A DNA stretch of 64,000 bases from JAFEDN01 sp963844565 (GCA_963844565.1 CAWJON010000002.1:1550001-1614000); one strand, 5' to 3'; shown: positions 43,748 through 54,914, counted from the stretch's first letter. Program-made: numbers and translations. The notes: generated by a model not told the origin, from the sequence alone.

Positions 43748-44326
43748 TTACCACCGATAATGTGCAAACGCTTGGTTTGCTTTTGCCATGCGATGAACAT
43801 CATCACGTTTTTTAACTGCTGCACCGCGACCAGCAACTGCATCCATTATTTCTTGCGCTAAACGCAGCATCATACCTTTCTGACTGCGTTGTCCTGCATA
43901 TTCTACCAACCAACGCATAGCCAATGCCATTCGTCGAGTTTCTCGAATTTCCACAGGCACTTGATAAGTGGAACCCCCTACTCGGCGGGATTTTACTTCC
44001 ACAACTGGAGTCACATTCTCTAATGCTTTACGAAAGGCTTTAATTGCTGCAGCACGAGCTTCTTCACTATTACGGATATTGGCGCTGCTCGCTAATTTAC
44101 GACCGCCGCTGGCTCCACCTTTCTCACCGCCTTCACCACCCTCGCCATCTTGTCCGATATTTCCAATGTTTTTAACCACTTGATCTAATGCGCCATAGAC
44201 CATTTTTTCAGCAATAGCTTTCTTACCATTGCGCATCACGGTGTTAATAAATTTTGCTAGCAATATGCTGCGAAATAAGGGATCAGGTAGGATCTCTCTA
44301 CTGGGGGCTGCTTTTCTTCTAGGCAT
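43748..44326 (-). CDS. rpsG: 30S ribosomal protein S7 with Gly/Glu-rich insertion
   Basis: Head protein that organises the 3' domain of 16S rRNA. The start MPRRKAAPSREILPDPLFRS, the central VEVKSRRVGGSTYQVPVEIR and the end VKKRDDVHRMAKANQAFAHYRW (cited in part) are canonical. The product is 192 residues, about 36 longer than the common 156. The extra part lies after YGALDQVVKN, with GQDGEGGEGGEKGGASGG followed by a basic and helical stretch. The insertion is in frame and low-complexity. I recall a similar insertion in Coxiella S7, so it is probably a lineage trait. Intact, between rpsL and fusA. Confidence 0.97.
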   Translation of the reverse strand: MPRRKAAPSREILPDPLFRSILLAKFINTVMRNGKKAIAEKMVYGALDQVVKNIGNIGQDGEGGEGGEKGGASGGRKLASSANIRNSEEARAAAIKAFRKALENVTPVVEVKSRRVGGSTYQVPVEIRETRRMALAMRWLVEYAGQRSQKGMMLRLAQEIMDAVAGRGAAVKKRDDVHRMAKANQAFAHYRW

Positions 44327-44340
44327 AAATTATCTCTCTT

Positions 44341-44715
44341 TTATTCCTTCGGTTTCTTTTCGCCATATTTAGAACGCCCACGCCGGCGACCAGAAACACC
44401 TGCTGTATCCAAACTACCACGAACAACGTGATAACGAACACCAGGTAAATCCTTAACACGGCCTCCTCTAATAAGAACAACCGAGTGTTCTTGCAAATTG
44501 TGACCTTCACCACCAATATAAGAAGTCACTTCGCTACCGTTGGTGAGACGAACACGAGCCACTTTTCTTAGTGCTGAGTTTGGCTTTTTAGGTGTTGTTG
44601 TATAAACACGCGTGCACACACCTCTGCGCTGTGGACAACCTTCCAAAGCCGGAACATTCGTTTTCTTTTCTCTAATTTTTCGTGGTTTTCGTACCAATTG
44701 ATTAATTCTTGCCAT
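44341..44715 (-). CDS. rpsL: 30S ribosomal protein S12
   Basis: Decoding-centre protein that governs accuracy. The 124 residues equal the E. coli length and begin MARINQLVRKPRKIREKKTN. The streptomycin-linked lysines are present, in TTPKKPNSALRKVARV (K43 area) and GGRVKDLPGVRYH (K88 area), so no resistance substitution is seen. First gene of the str operon; a strong promoter lies 64-92 bp upstream. Confidence 0.98.
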   Translation of the reverse strand: MARINQLVRKPRKIREKKTNVPALEGCPQRRGVCTRVYTTTPKKPNSALRKVARVRLTNGSEVTSYIGGEGHNLQEHSVVLIRGGRVKDLPGVRYHVVRGSLDTAGVSGRRRGRSKYGEKKPKE

Positions 44716-44778
44716 TCAATCACAATCTCCAAACAAATAAAAACTTCAGGATTCCCGCTCAAATGAGCAGGGTGGGTC

Positions 44779-44807
44779 ATTCTAAATAAGCTGCTTAGTA
44801 TTGTCAA
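44779..44807 (-). promoter_or_regulatory. Sigma-70 promoter of the str operon
   Basis: On the minus strand TTGACA (44802-44807) and TAGAAT (44779-44784) are separated by exactly 17 bases. The sequence after the -10 box is GACCCACCC, a GC-rich discriminator as often found at stringently controlled ribosomal promoters. It would drive rpsL-rpsG-fusA-tuf and probably the S10 genes. Confidence 0.8.
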
Positions 44808-44918
44808 TAGACTATTTTAAATAGACTCTTAAAAAGCAGTATTTTAATGTACTGCACAGCGCAAACACATCCCACGTGATACCGGATCAAATCCGGTGAC
44901 TGATCACGGGGGACTTAT

Positions 44919-44950
44919 AAAATACCCCGAGCTGACGCACGGGATATTTT
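44919..44950 (-). terminator. Probable terminator after rpoC
   Basis: AAAATACCCCG and CGGGATATTTT form a stem with one bulge and A/T-rich ends on both sides, so it could end transcription from rpoC. A second small stem-loop, ACCGGAT-CAA-ATCCGGT, lies at 44881-44897, closer to the rpsL promoter. The 356-bp gap between rpoC and rpsL therefore holds a repeat core, a terminator, a stem-loop and a promoter, and no gene. Confidence 0.6.
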
Positions 44951-44994
44951 CTCTATTTGATTTCGCTCCGCGCGAACAAAGTTCGCCCGAGCGA

Positions 44995-45040
44995 CAAAAG
45001 GGGAGAATTCGCATTCTCCCCTTTTGAAACCCCATTGCGT
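44995..45040. repeat. Palindromic intergenic repeat, copy 4 (short)
   Basis: AAAAGGGGAGAAT paired with ATTCTCCCCTTTT around CGC, followed by GAAACCCCATTGCG, a variant of the ACCCCCATCGCG tail of other copies. A GGTTACGGGCTTACGCC stretch follows and is similar to GGTTGCGGACTTACGCC after grpE (17219-17236). Located 30 bp downstream of the rpoC stop. Confidence 0.65.
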
Positions 45041-45071
45041 AAGGTTACGGGCTTACGCCCGCAGTTATATT

Positions 45072-48000
45072 TTATTCTTCGTCGCCCTCTAAGTTAGAAT
45101 CCTTCTTCAAGGCTTCACTTAACGCCTTCTCTGCCGAAGCCGCTTTTTCCTCGGAGGTGGGTTCAGGCGCAGGTGCGGGTGCAGCCATTGCAGCAGCGGC
45201 GTTTTGAGCTATTTTATTTCGACGCTGCGTATGATACGCATAACCTGTTCCTGCTGGAATCAAACGACCTACCATCACATTTTCTTTTAAGCCCCGCAAC
45301 TCGTCTCTCTTTCCAGCCACAGAAGCGCCCGTTAAAACACGTGTCGTTTCCATAAAGGAAGCTGCTGATAAGAAAGAATCTGTCGCCAAAGATGCTTTAA
45401 TAAGTCCTAAAAGAATGGGTTCAAATGTAGCAATGACGCCTTTATTCTTACTAACCGTTTCATTGAATTCATCAACCCGGTAACGTTCCACTTGTTCACC
45501 GCGTATGAAGGGTGTGTCACCGGCATCTTTAATTTCGACTTTTCGTAGCATTTGACGAATAATAACCTCAATGTGCTTATCATTAATTTTCACACCTTGC
45601 AGTCTGTAAACTTCTTGAACCTCATCTACAATATAATTGGCCAATGCATTAACACCCAATAAACGGAGCACATCATGAGGATCAGTTGCACCATCAGCAA
45701 TAACTTCACCCTTGGTGACCGTTTCACCTTCAAATACGGTAATACGACGCCATTTAGGTATAAGTTGTTCATACACCGTCCCATCTGGTCCGGTAATAAT
45801 GAGTCGACCTTTTTCTTTGGTATCTCTTCCAAAACTAATTACTCCGGATATCTCAGCCAAGATAGCCGCATCTTTAGGACGGCGTGCTTCAAAAAGGTCA
45901 GCCACTCGTGGCAAACCACCGGTAATATCACGAGTTTTCGAAGCTTCTTGCGGGATACGGGCTAACACATCTCCGACTTCGACTCTTCGTCCATCTTCTT
46001 TATTGATGATGGTCCCTTCCGAGAGGAAGTAATGAGCTGGAACGCTGCTACCCGGTAAACAAACGTCTTTACCCTTCTCATCTACCAATTTAATCATTGG
46101 CCGTAATTCCTTGCCGCTAACCCCACGCTGTCTGCTGGCGGTGACAACAATACTGCTCAACCCGGTCAATTCATCTGTTTGACGGTTCATCGTGACACCT
46201 TCAACTAAATCAACCAATTGTAATCTGCCCCCTACTTCAGTAATGATTGGATGCGTATGCGGATCCCACTGTGCGACAATTTGTCCGGCTTTAACTGTGC
46301 TTCCGTCTTTGATACTCAAAGTTGCACCATAAGGAACTTTATATTGTTCGCGCTCGGCTCCGTGAACATCATGCACAATTAACACACCTGACCTTGAAAC
46401 AGCGACCATAAGTGCCATCGGCTTGTTTCACTGTTTTTAAATTCTGTAAGCGGACAGTGCCGTCTACTTTGACTTGAATATTGTTAATGGCTGTCGTTCT
46501 TGAAGCGGCTCCACCAATATGGAATGTACGCATGGTTAACTGGGTTCCTGGCTCACCAATCGATTGGGCGGCAATAACTCCAATAGCCTCTCCGACATTA
46601 ACTAAATGCCCACGGGCCAAGTCACGTCCATAACATAAAGCGCATACACCATAACGTGTTTCACAAGTAATGGTTGAACGCACCCTGACTGAATCAATAT
46701 TGTGTTCTTCTAAAGAATTTGTTTTCTTCTCATCCAGTAAAGTGCCTGCAGGAAACAGTTCATTTTTGGATTTGGGATCGTAAACCGGATCCGACAGCAC
46801 CCGTCCCAGGACACGTTCTGTCAACGGTTCTACCACATCTCCACCTTCAATGTGAGGACGCATCTCAATGCCAACGGTGGTTTCACAGTCATTTTCAGTG
46901 ATCATTAAATCTTGCGCAACATCTACCAAACGACGTGTTAAATAACCGGAATTTGCAGTTTTTAACGCAGTATCAGCCAAACCTTTACGTGCACCGTGAG
47001 TTGAGGTGAAATATTGTCCTACCGTCAATCCTTCACGGAAATTTGCAGTAATTGGAGTTTCAATAATGCTGCCGTCAGGTTTTGCCATTAAGCCTCGCAT
47101 ACCCGCTAATTGACGAATTTGCGCCGCAGAACCTCGAGCCCCGGAGTCTGCCATCATATAGACGGCATTGAATGAATCTTTGCGAAGTCAGAGATTTCCG
47201 CCATCATCGCTTTAGCGACTAACTCTGTTGTATGAGACCAGATGTCTACCACTTTACTGTATCGCTCTCCACGAGTCACCAAACCAGAGGCATATTGCTG
47301 TTCAATTTCCCTAACTTCATTTTCAGCTTTAGCAATAATTCCTGCTTTTTCTTTAGGAATAACTAAGTCATTAATACCAATTGAAACACCTGAATATGTT
47401 GCATAGCGAAAGCCGGTATACATTAGTTGGTCGGCAAAAATGACCGTTTCTTTTAATCCTAACCGCCTATAGCACTCATTCAACAATTGTGAAATCATTT
47501 TCTTCGTCATCGGACGATCAATAATGCTAAAAGGCAATCCTTTGGGCACTACTTTCCATAATAAAACACGACCAATAGTCGTCGCTTTTATAGTGGTGCT
47601 TTCTTCTATCTTACCTTCGGTCAGAACAGATTCATGAATTCTGACCTTAACTCGTGCATGGATGCCCGCTGCTTTATTTAAATAAGCTCTTTCCACTTCC
47701 ATTTCATTGGCGAAAATCATGCCTTCGCCATTTACACCTTCTTGTTCACGAGTCATATAGTACAAACCCAACACGATATCTTGGGTTGGCACAATAATCG
47801 GTTCGCCATTGGCAGGATGCAATACGTTATTCGTGGACATCATCAACGAACGAGCTTCTAATTGGGCCTCAAGGGTTAACGGCACATGCACGGCCATTTG
47901 GTCACCATCGAAGTCGGCGTTATAAGCGGTACAAACTAAAGGATGCAATTGTATTGCTTTTCCTTCAATCAAGATCGGCTCAAATGCTTGTATACCCAAA

Positions 48001-49304
48001 CGATGTAATGTTGGTGCGCGGTTTAAGAGTACAGGATGTTCGCGGATCACTTCTTCGAGGATATCCCATACTTCCGGCGCTTCCATTTCCACCATACGTT
48101 TGGCGGCTTTAATTGTGGTAACTAATCCACGACGCTGTAATTTACTAAATATAAATGGTTTGAATAATTCCAACGCCATCCATTTTGGAAGACCACACTG
48201 ATGCAGTTTCAATTCAGGCCCAACCACAATAACGGAACGACCTGAATAGTCTACACGTTTACCGAGTAAATTTTGACGGAAACGACCACCCTTACCTTTA
48301 ATGAAATCAGCCAGGGATTTTAAGGGACGGCGATTAGAACCTAAAATGGCGCGACCCCGTCGGCCGTTATCTAATAGGGCGTCTACTGCCTCTTGCAACA
48401 TTCTTTTTTCATTGCGTACGATAATATCCGGTGCATTTAAATCCAATAAACGTTTCAAACGATTATTACGATTAATGACGCGACGATATAAGTCGTTGAG
48501 ATCGGATGTCGCAAATCTTCCACCATCTAAAGGAACCAAAGGTCTTAAATCAGGTGGCAAAATAGGTAGTACGGTTAACACCATCCATTCAGGCTTGTTT
48601 CCAGAGCTTTTAAAATCATTCATGATTTTTAAACGCTTTCTTATTTTGCTGATTTTTGTTTCAGAAGTTGTACCAGCCAATTCTCCCTGTAAATGTTTAA
48701 TATCTTCATCTAAATTAATTTCTTTCAATAATCGCTCAATGGCTTCTGCGCCCATCAACGCTTCAAATTCATCTCCATATTCTTCTAACGCGTCTAAGTA
48801 AGCTTCTTCCGACAACAATTGACCTTTTTCTAAGGAAGTCATTCCTGGGTCAACCACGACGAAAGCTTCGAAATACAATATTCGCTCGATATCACGTAAA
48901 GTCATATCCAAGATTAAACCAATACGTGAAGGTAAAGATTTGAGGAACCATATATGCGCTACCGGGCATGCCAATACAATATGGCCCATGCGTTCGCGAC
49001 GAACTTTTGCTAGAGTGACTTCTACTCCACATTTTTCGCAAATTACGCCTCGGTGCTTGAGACGTTTATATTTACCGCACAAACATTCATAGTCCTTGAT
49101 GGGTCCAAAAATTTTGCAACAGAACAAACCATCACGCTCGGGTTTAAATGTTCGATAATTAATTGTTTCAGGTTTCTTAACTTCACCCCAAGATCCTCCC
49201 AAAATGTCTTCAGGAGAGGCAAGGTGTATGCTTAAAGCATCAAATTCGTTAACCGCATGATCAACTTTCATTTGTCTTAATAAATCTTTCAAAGCTTCCT
49301 CCAA
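45072..49304 (-). CDS. rpoC: RNA polymerase beta' subunit, two frameshifts in the sequence
   Basis: Catalytic subunit of RNA polymerase. The N-terminal zinc site (DYECLCGKYKRLKHRGVICEKC, cited in part, near 70) and the active-site motif YNADFDGDQMAVH near 460 are intact. Reading shifts twice. Near 47179-47181 one A is missing on the coding strand; with it the text reads FAKDSFNAVYMMADSGARG. Near 46410 one base is extra; without it the text reads KQADGTMVAVSRSGVLIV. The two shifts cancel in length, giving 1410 residues (E. coli 1407). All fragments (716, 262 and 448 codons) are well conserved, so the shifts are most likely consensus errors. Confidence 0.94.
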
Positions 49305-49315
49305 AGAGTCTGTTG

Positions 49316-49408
49316 TTCCCCTTCACGATGGGGGATCGTAAGGGGGAGAATCGTGATTCTCCCCCTTCATTCCTGCATTTGGGCTTTGCCCATGTGCAGG
49401 ATAAGAAC
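49316..49408. repeat. Palindromic intergenic repeat, copy 5 (reverse orientation)
   Basis: Core AAGGGGGAGAATCG paired with TGATTCTCCCCCTT (49339-49367), GATGGGGGATCG on its left and TGGGCTTTGCCCATGTGCAGGAT on its right. Read on the minus strand it has the same order as copies 6-8. It occupies nearly the whole 111-bp gap between rpoB and rpoC and would be transcribed with them. Confidence 0.8.
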
Positions 49409-49415
49409 AGCATGG

Positions 49416-52400
49416 TTACTCGGTTTCTAACGTTATTTCAATACCTAAAGATCGAATTTCTTTAACCAAAACATTAAATGATTCAGGCATTCCGGCATCC
49501 ATCTTATGGTTACCGTCCACAATATTTTTATACATACGCGTACGCCCACTTACATCATCCGATTTAACGGTAAGCATTTCTTGCAAGGTATAAGCTGCGC
49601 CATAGGCTTCAAGGGCCCAAACTTCCATTTCACCGAATCTTTGGCCACCAAATTGGGCTTTACCACCCAGCGGCTGTTGGGTAACCAAACTATATGAACC
49701 TGTGGAACGCGCATGCATTTTATCATCAACCAAGTGGTTGAGTTTAAGCATATACATATAACCCACGGTAATAGGCCTTTCAAACGGTTCGCCAGTCCGG
49801 CCATCTATCAATCGAGTTTGCCCTGATTCAGGTAAACCAGCCATTTTTAATAATTCACGAATTTCTTCTTCGCTGGCGCCGTCAAACACTTGAGTCGTAA
49901 CCGGAACACCATGTTGTAAATTACTGGCCAGTTCTTTGATTTCTTCGTCAGTCAAAGAATCAATATCCACTTTATGTCCGTGCCGGGTTTCGTAAATACT
50001 TTTTAACTCTTCACGTAATCTTTTGACACTGGCTTGTTGTTTTAACAAAGCTTCTATCTTTTGACCCAGTCCCTTGGCTGCCCAGCCTAAATGAGTCTCT
50101 AATATTTGACCGATATTCATTCGAGATGGCACCCCAAGTGGGTTTAGCACGATATCCACTGGCGTTCCATCTTCTAAATAAGGCATGTCTTCAATGGGCA
50201 CGATAGTCGAAATAACACCTTTATTACCGTGTCTACCAGCCATTTTATCTCCTGGCTGAATACGTCTTTTAACGGCCAGATAGACTTTCACAATTTTGAT
50301 AATACCAGGGGCTAAATCATCGCCTTGTGACAATTTCGCTCGCGAGTCTTTCATTTTAGTATCACGTTCTTTTCGCAATTCTTTATAATTATCGTTGGCT
50401 TCCTCAAGACGTTGATGCAGCTCTTCATCTTTCAAACGAATATCGAACCATTTTTCATGCGATAATTCTTCAAGATATGATTCGGTAATTTTAGCACCGG
50501 CTTTAAGACGAGATGGTCCACCTTCAACTGTTTTACCCACTAATAATTCTTTTAGTCCGGTAAATAAAGCATCTTCACGAATTCGCAATTCGTCATTAAC
50601 ATCTTTTTGTAATTTCGCAAATTTAGCTTCTTCGATTTCTAAAGCACGTTCATCTTTTTTAACGCCTTCACGAGTAAAGATATGCACGTCAATCACCGTG
50701 CCGTTCATGCCAGAAGGGACGCGTAATGAACTGTCTTTTACATCAGACGCTTTTTCGCCGAAGATAGCGCGTAACAATTTTTCCTCAGGAGAAAGTTGAG
50801 TTTCACCTTTTGGCGTTACTTTACCTACTAAAATATCTCCTGCTTCTACTTCAGCACCGACATAAACAATGCCGGATTTATCTAATTTGGCTAGAGCACT
50901 TTCACCGATATTAGGAATATCAGCAGTAACTTCTTCTGCACCCAGTTTGGTATCGCGTGCAATGCAAGTCAGTTCCTGAATATGAATTGTCGTAAAACGA
51001 TCTTCTTCTACTAATCTTTCAGAAATTAAAATTGAATCCTCATAGTTATAACCATTCCAAGGCATAAAGGCGACCAGCAAGTTTTGACCTAATGCTAATT
51101 CCCCCAAGTCGGTGGAAGGGCCATCTGCTAATACGTCACCTATTTCCACTCGATCACCGACGTTTACAATTGGGCGTTGGTTAATACAAGTGTTGTAATT
51201 GGAGCGGTTGAATTTAGTTAAATTATAAATATCTACCGACCCTTTTCTGGCAGTTACTGTATTGGCATCCACACGTACTACAATGCGCGACGCATCGACA
51301 GAATCAACAATTCCTGGACGAATCGCACTGGCTGTAACACCGGAGTCCACCGCTACTTTTCGTTCAATGCCAGTCCCGACCAAAGGTTTTTCAGGGATAA
51401 TCGTGGGCACTGCTTGACGTTGCATATTTGAACCCATCAATGCACGACTGGTGTCATCATGTTCCAAAAAGGGAATGAGTGCGGCAGCAACTGAAACCAT
51501 TTGCCGGGGTGAAACATCCATGTAATTAACATTTTCAGTTAATGTCATTAAGGATTCATTTTTGTATCGACACAAAATCAAATCGTCTGTTAACCGTCCC
51601 TTTTCATCCACGGGGGTATTCGCTTGAGCGATGTAAAAATCCCCTTCCTCAATAGCTGACAAATAATCTACTATATCTGTGAGCACACCGTTTATCTACT
51701 TTACGATAAGGGCTTTCTAGAAAGCCATATTCGTTGGTACGTGCAAAAACAGACAATGAGTTAATCAGACCGATATTCGGACCTTCTGGAGTTTCGATCG
51801 GACAAAGCCGTCCATAGTGCGTGGGATGCACGTCACGGACTTCAAAACCAGCACGTTCTCTGGTTAAACCACCGGGTCCCAAAGCTGAAATACGTCTTTT
51901 ATGGGTAACTTCTGAGAGCGGATTGTTTTGATCCATAAATTGTGACAATTGACTGGAACCAAAAAACTCTTTAATTGCAGCAGAAACCGGTTTCGCGTTC
52001 ACCAAATCCTGTGGCATCATGTTTTCGATATCCGCTAAACTTAAACGATCTTTGACTGCACGATCAACACGAACCAAACCAATACGGAATTGATTTTCAG
52101 TCATCTCACCTACACTACGGACGCGACGATTTCCCAAATGATCGATATCATCCACTTCACCCTGTCCATCTCTGATAGCAACCAAAACTTTTAGAACAGC
52201 GACGATGTCTTCCTTAGATAAAACACCTGAGCCTGTTAATTCTTCACGACCGACTCGACGATTAAATTTCATTCGACCAACCGCTGATAAATCATAACGG
52301 TCGATAGAGAAAAATAAATTATGAAATAAAGTTTCTGCAGCATCTTTGGTCGGCGGTTCGCCTGGGCGCATGATACGATAAATTTCAATTAGAGCTTCTA

Positions 52401-53535
52401 ATTGATTACGAGTGGTATCCAGCTTTAAAGTATCTGAAATATAAGGGCCGCATTCAATTTCATTAATATATAAAGTTTTAATTTCCTTGATGTTGAATTT
52501 TTTCAACTGTTCAAGCAAATCATTGTTAATATCTTGTCCTGCTTGAGCAATAATTTCTCCGGTTTTTTGATCAACAACTGCTTCTGCAATAACTTTGTTA
52601 TACAAATATTCTACAGGTACAATTAATTTGTTAAGGTTTTCCTTTTCCATTTGTCGTACATGACGAGCTGAAATACGTCGACCAACCTCAATGATTACTT
52701 CTCCTTTCGGAGTAACGATGTCAGTAACCGCCAATTCACCCCGTAAGCGCTTCGGCACTAAATCTAAAACAATTTTGTCGGTTTCCAAGTGGAAAATATT
52801 GGCTTCATAAAATATTTTTAAAATTTCTTCAGTGTTATATCCCAAAGCACGCAAAATAATGGTTGCTGGCAGTTTTCGACGACGGTCGATGCGGACAAAA
52901 ATTGCATCTTTGGAATCAAACTCAAAATCCAACCAAGACCCACGGTAAGGAATCACTCGAGCAGAAAATAGTAATTTGCCTGAAGAATGGGTTTTACCTT
53001 TATCATGCTCAAAGAAAACACCAGGAGAACGATGTAACTGCGAAACCACAACCCGAGTGGTGCCGTTGACGATAAAGCTACCTTTGTTCGTCATTAAAGG
53101 GATTTCTCCTAAAAAAACTTTTTGTTCTTTAACGTCTTTAATAACAGGATTTTCTAAGGATTTTTCTTTATCGAAAATAACGAGACGCATCATTACCTGA
53201 ATGGGTGCAGCAAAAGTAGCCCCACGCAATAAACATTCTTGTTCACTGAACATGGGTTCGCCAATCGTGTAACTCACGTATTCTATTTGTGCGTGACCCG
53301 AATAACTGGTAATCGGAAATACGCTTTTAAAAGCGCTGTGCAACCCGTTATCTTTTCGTTGGTCGGGAGCAACATCCGCTTGTAGAAACTGTTCATAAGA
53401 ATCGATTTGCATCGCTAACAAGAAAGGAATTTCTAGAATTTCTTCTTTCCCCTTGCCGAGTCGGAGACGTACGCGTTTTTTTTCAGTGTTTGATTTGATT
53501 GGATAAAGACTTTCAGTTTTATGCCGTGCAACCAT
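49416..53535 (-). CDS. rpoB: RNA polymerase beta subunit, one frameshift in the sequence
   Basis: Catalytic subunit of RNA polymerase and target of rifampicin. The rif region reads SQLSQFMDQNNPLSEVTHKR with ISALGPGG following, which is the sensitive wild-type form. The frame is lost near 51691-51693, where GTAGATAAACGG should read GTAGATAACGG; one A fewer restores YRKVDNGVLTDIVDYLSAIEE. The corrected protein is 1372 residues, normal for gammaproteobacteria. Parts of 628 and 756 codons are both well conserved. The order rplJ-rplL-rpoB-rpoC is standard; the rpoB-rpoC gap holds an intergenic repeat. Confidence 0.95.
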
Positions 53536-53562
53536 GAAAATACCTCATATATGAACAAACAG

Positions 53563-53588
53563 CAAATGCCGCTACAATAAGCGGCATT
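53563..53588. repeat. Hairpin between rplL and rpoB
   Basis: AAATGCCGCT and AGCGGCATTT pair perfectly around ACAATA. A CAGGAATTCCTG palindrome lies at 53640-53651, close to the rplL stop. In E. coli this gap carries an attenuator and an RNase III site; whether these hairpins do the same is inference. Confidence 0.55.
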
Positions 53589-53654
53589 TACATTCTTTAT
53601 TTTAATGCTTCGTCTCTGCTCTGCCAGTAAGTTCCTTTAGCAGGAATTCCTGTT

Positions 53655-54032
53655 TTACTTAACTTCAACTGCAGCGCCAGCTTCAGTCAATTTTTTCTTA
53701 ATGGTTTCAGCTTCATCTTTAGGAATCCCTTCTTTCACCGTACCAGGAACACCTTCTACCATATCTTTTGCTTCTTTAAGACCCAATCCAGTGATTTCAC
53801 GAATAACTTTGATCACTGCAATCTTTTTGTCAGCGGCAAAGCCAGTCATTACAACATTAAACTCGGTCTTCTCTTCTACGACAGCAGCTTCACCACCAGC
53901 GGCTGGAGCAGCAGCAACAGCAGCTGCAGCGGATACACCAAACTTTTCTTCCATCGATTTCACTAAACTAACAACATCCATAACGCTCATTTGTGAAATT
54001 GCTTCTAAAATATCTTCTTTTGTAACGGCCAT
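53655..54032 (-). CDS. rplL: 50S ribosomal protein L7/L12
   Basis: Stalk protein that recruits translation factors. The 125 residues (E. coli 121) include the N-terminal dimer domain (TKEDILEAISQMSVMDVVSL), an Ala-rich hinge (AAAAVAAAPAAGGEAAV) and the C-terminal domain with GLGLKEAKDMVEGVPGTVKE. Follows rplJ by 33 bp. Confidence 0.98.
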   Translation of the reverse strand: MAVTKEDILEAISQMSVMDVVSLVKSMEEKFGVSAAAAVAAAPAAGGEAAVVEEKTEFNVVMTGFAADKKIAVIKVIREITGLGLKEAKDMVEGVPGTVKEGIPKDEAETIKKKLTEAGAAVEVK

Positions 54033-54065
54033 TAAAATAACTCCTCAATAAATAATTAAATACAA

Positions 54066-54593
54066 TTACGCTGCACGTTTTTTATCAGCAACTGCAGACA
54101 CAGCTCGGACAAGCTGCGCATAAGTTTCTGACATCGTACGTACTAATTTGACAACCGGTCCTTTCATAACCGACATCAATTGCGCCAATGCCTCATCGCG
54201 TGAAGGTAAATTGGCTACGGCTTTAAGTTGTTCCGGTCCTAATAAAAGACCATCTAAAACCAAAGCACGAATTTCAAATTTATTATGATCTTTTGCAAAA
54301 TCGCGTGCTAATTTGGCTGCTGCTGATGGTTCATCCGAAGAGAACATCAATAACATTGGACCCACTAGCGCTTTTTGCAAACTAACAAATTTTGTGCCTT
54401 CTACCGCGCGTCTTGCGAGTGTATTGCGGTAAACCCGTAATACAATCTTGTGCTTACGTGCACTCACTCGTAATTGCGTCATTTCCGCAACGGATAGACC
54501 CCGATATTCGGCCGCAATGACTGATACAGAGCGGTTTGCAATATCAGCAATCTCACTAACCATTGCTTTCTTTTCTTCAATCTTCAATGCCAC
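54066..54593 (-). CDS. rplJ: 50S ribosomal protein L10
   Basis: Base of the ribosomal stalk that binds L7/L12 dimers; in complex with L7/L12 it represses its own mRNA. The 175 residues (E. coli 165) begin MALKIEEKKAMVSEIADIAN and contain SVIAAEYRGLSVAEMTQLR and YRNTLARRAVEGTKF. A conserved L10 leader sequence lies directly upstream. Confidence 0.98.
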   Translation of the reverse strand: MALKIEEKKAMVSEIADIANRSVSVIAAEYRGLSVAEMTQLRVSARKHKIVLRVYRNTLARRAVEGTKFVSLQKALVGPMLLMFSSDEPSAAAKLARDFAKDHNKFEIRALVLDGLLLGPEQLKAVANLPSRDEALAQLMSVMKGPVVKLVRTMSETYAQLVRAVSAVADKKRAA

Positions 54594-54639
54594 AATTTAC
54601 CTCTCTCAACTAACAGTGAAATTCCCTAATTGGGAATTA

Positions 54640-54750
54640 TTGGTGAGGGGCCGTCTTGTTAAAGAAGCCATTCACCGTCTGCGTAGGAAATTAAGGCTTT
54701 TTACACCACCTACGGTCTTCGACGGAGACCATTTGGTTTCCGTGATTCTC
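54640..54750 (-). promoter_or_regulatory. L10 leader (autoregulatory rplJL 5' UTR)
   Basis: On the minus strand the segment CCTTAATTTCCTACGCAGACGG followed by a base-paired stretch ending in AAGACGGCCCCTCACC matches the conserved core of the ribosomal L10 leader, where the L10-(L12)4 complex binds to repress rplJ and rplL. The placement, 50-150 bp upstream of rplJ, is as expected. A short AATTCCC/GGGAATT hairpin follows at 54618-54638. Confidence 0.75.
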
Positions 54751-54754
54751 TCCA

Positions 54755-54878
54755 GCCATTCCCGCTGAATACAGCAGGAATGGCTTCTTGGTTCATATCC
54801 TGCGCATCGGCAAAGCCGATTGCTCGGAATTAAGGGGAAAAATCGCGATTTTCCCCCTTAAGAACCCCCATCGCGCAA
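54755..54878. repeat. Palindromic intergenic repeat, copy 6
   Basis: Contains GCCATTCC/GGAATGGC (54755-54784), TATCCTGCGCATCGGCAAAGCC, then the core AAGGGGAAAAATCG-CGATTTTCCCCCTT with the tail AAGAACCCCCATCGCGCA. It lies between rplA and the L10 leader. The 321-bp gap 54594-54914 holds this repeat, the leader and a hairpin after rplA. Confidence 0.8.
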
Positions 54879-54879
54879 A

Positions 54880-54901
54880 GAGGAGTCCCTTCGGGACTCC
54901 T
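54880..54901 (-). terminator. Hairpin after rplA
   Basis: AGGAGTCCC and GGACTCCT pair around a TTCG-type loop. On the minus strand only a short CTTT follows, so it would be a weak terminator or an mRNA-stabilising stem at the end of the rplK-rplA transcript. Confidence 0.5.
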
Positions 54902-54914
54902 GGTTCTCTTTACT

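Noticed and set aside
44995..45040. rRNA or tRNA gene in the gap between rpoC and rpsL
   Set aside because: The stem-loops there do not form a cloverleaf and match the intergenic repeat family.
45072..49304. Naturally split rpoC
   Set aside because: The breaks are one-base shifts inside conserved text with wrong-frame tails, not clean domain boundaries with own start signals.
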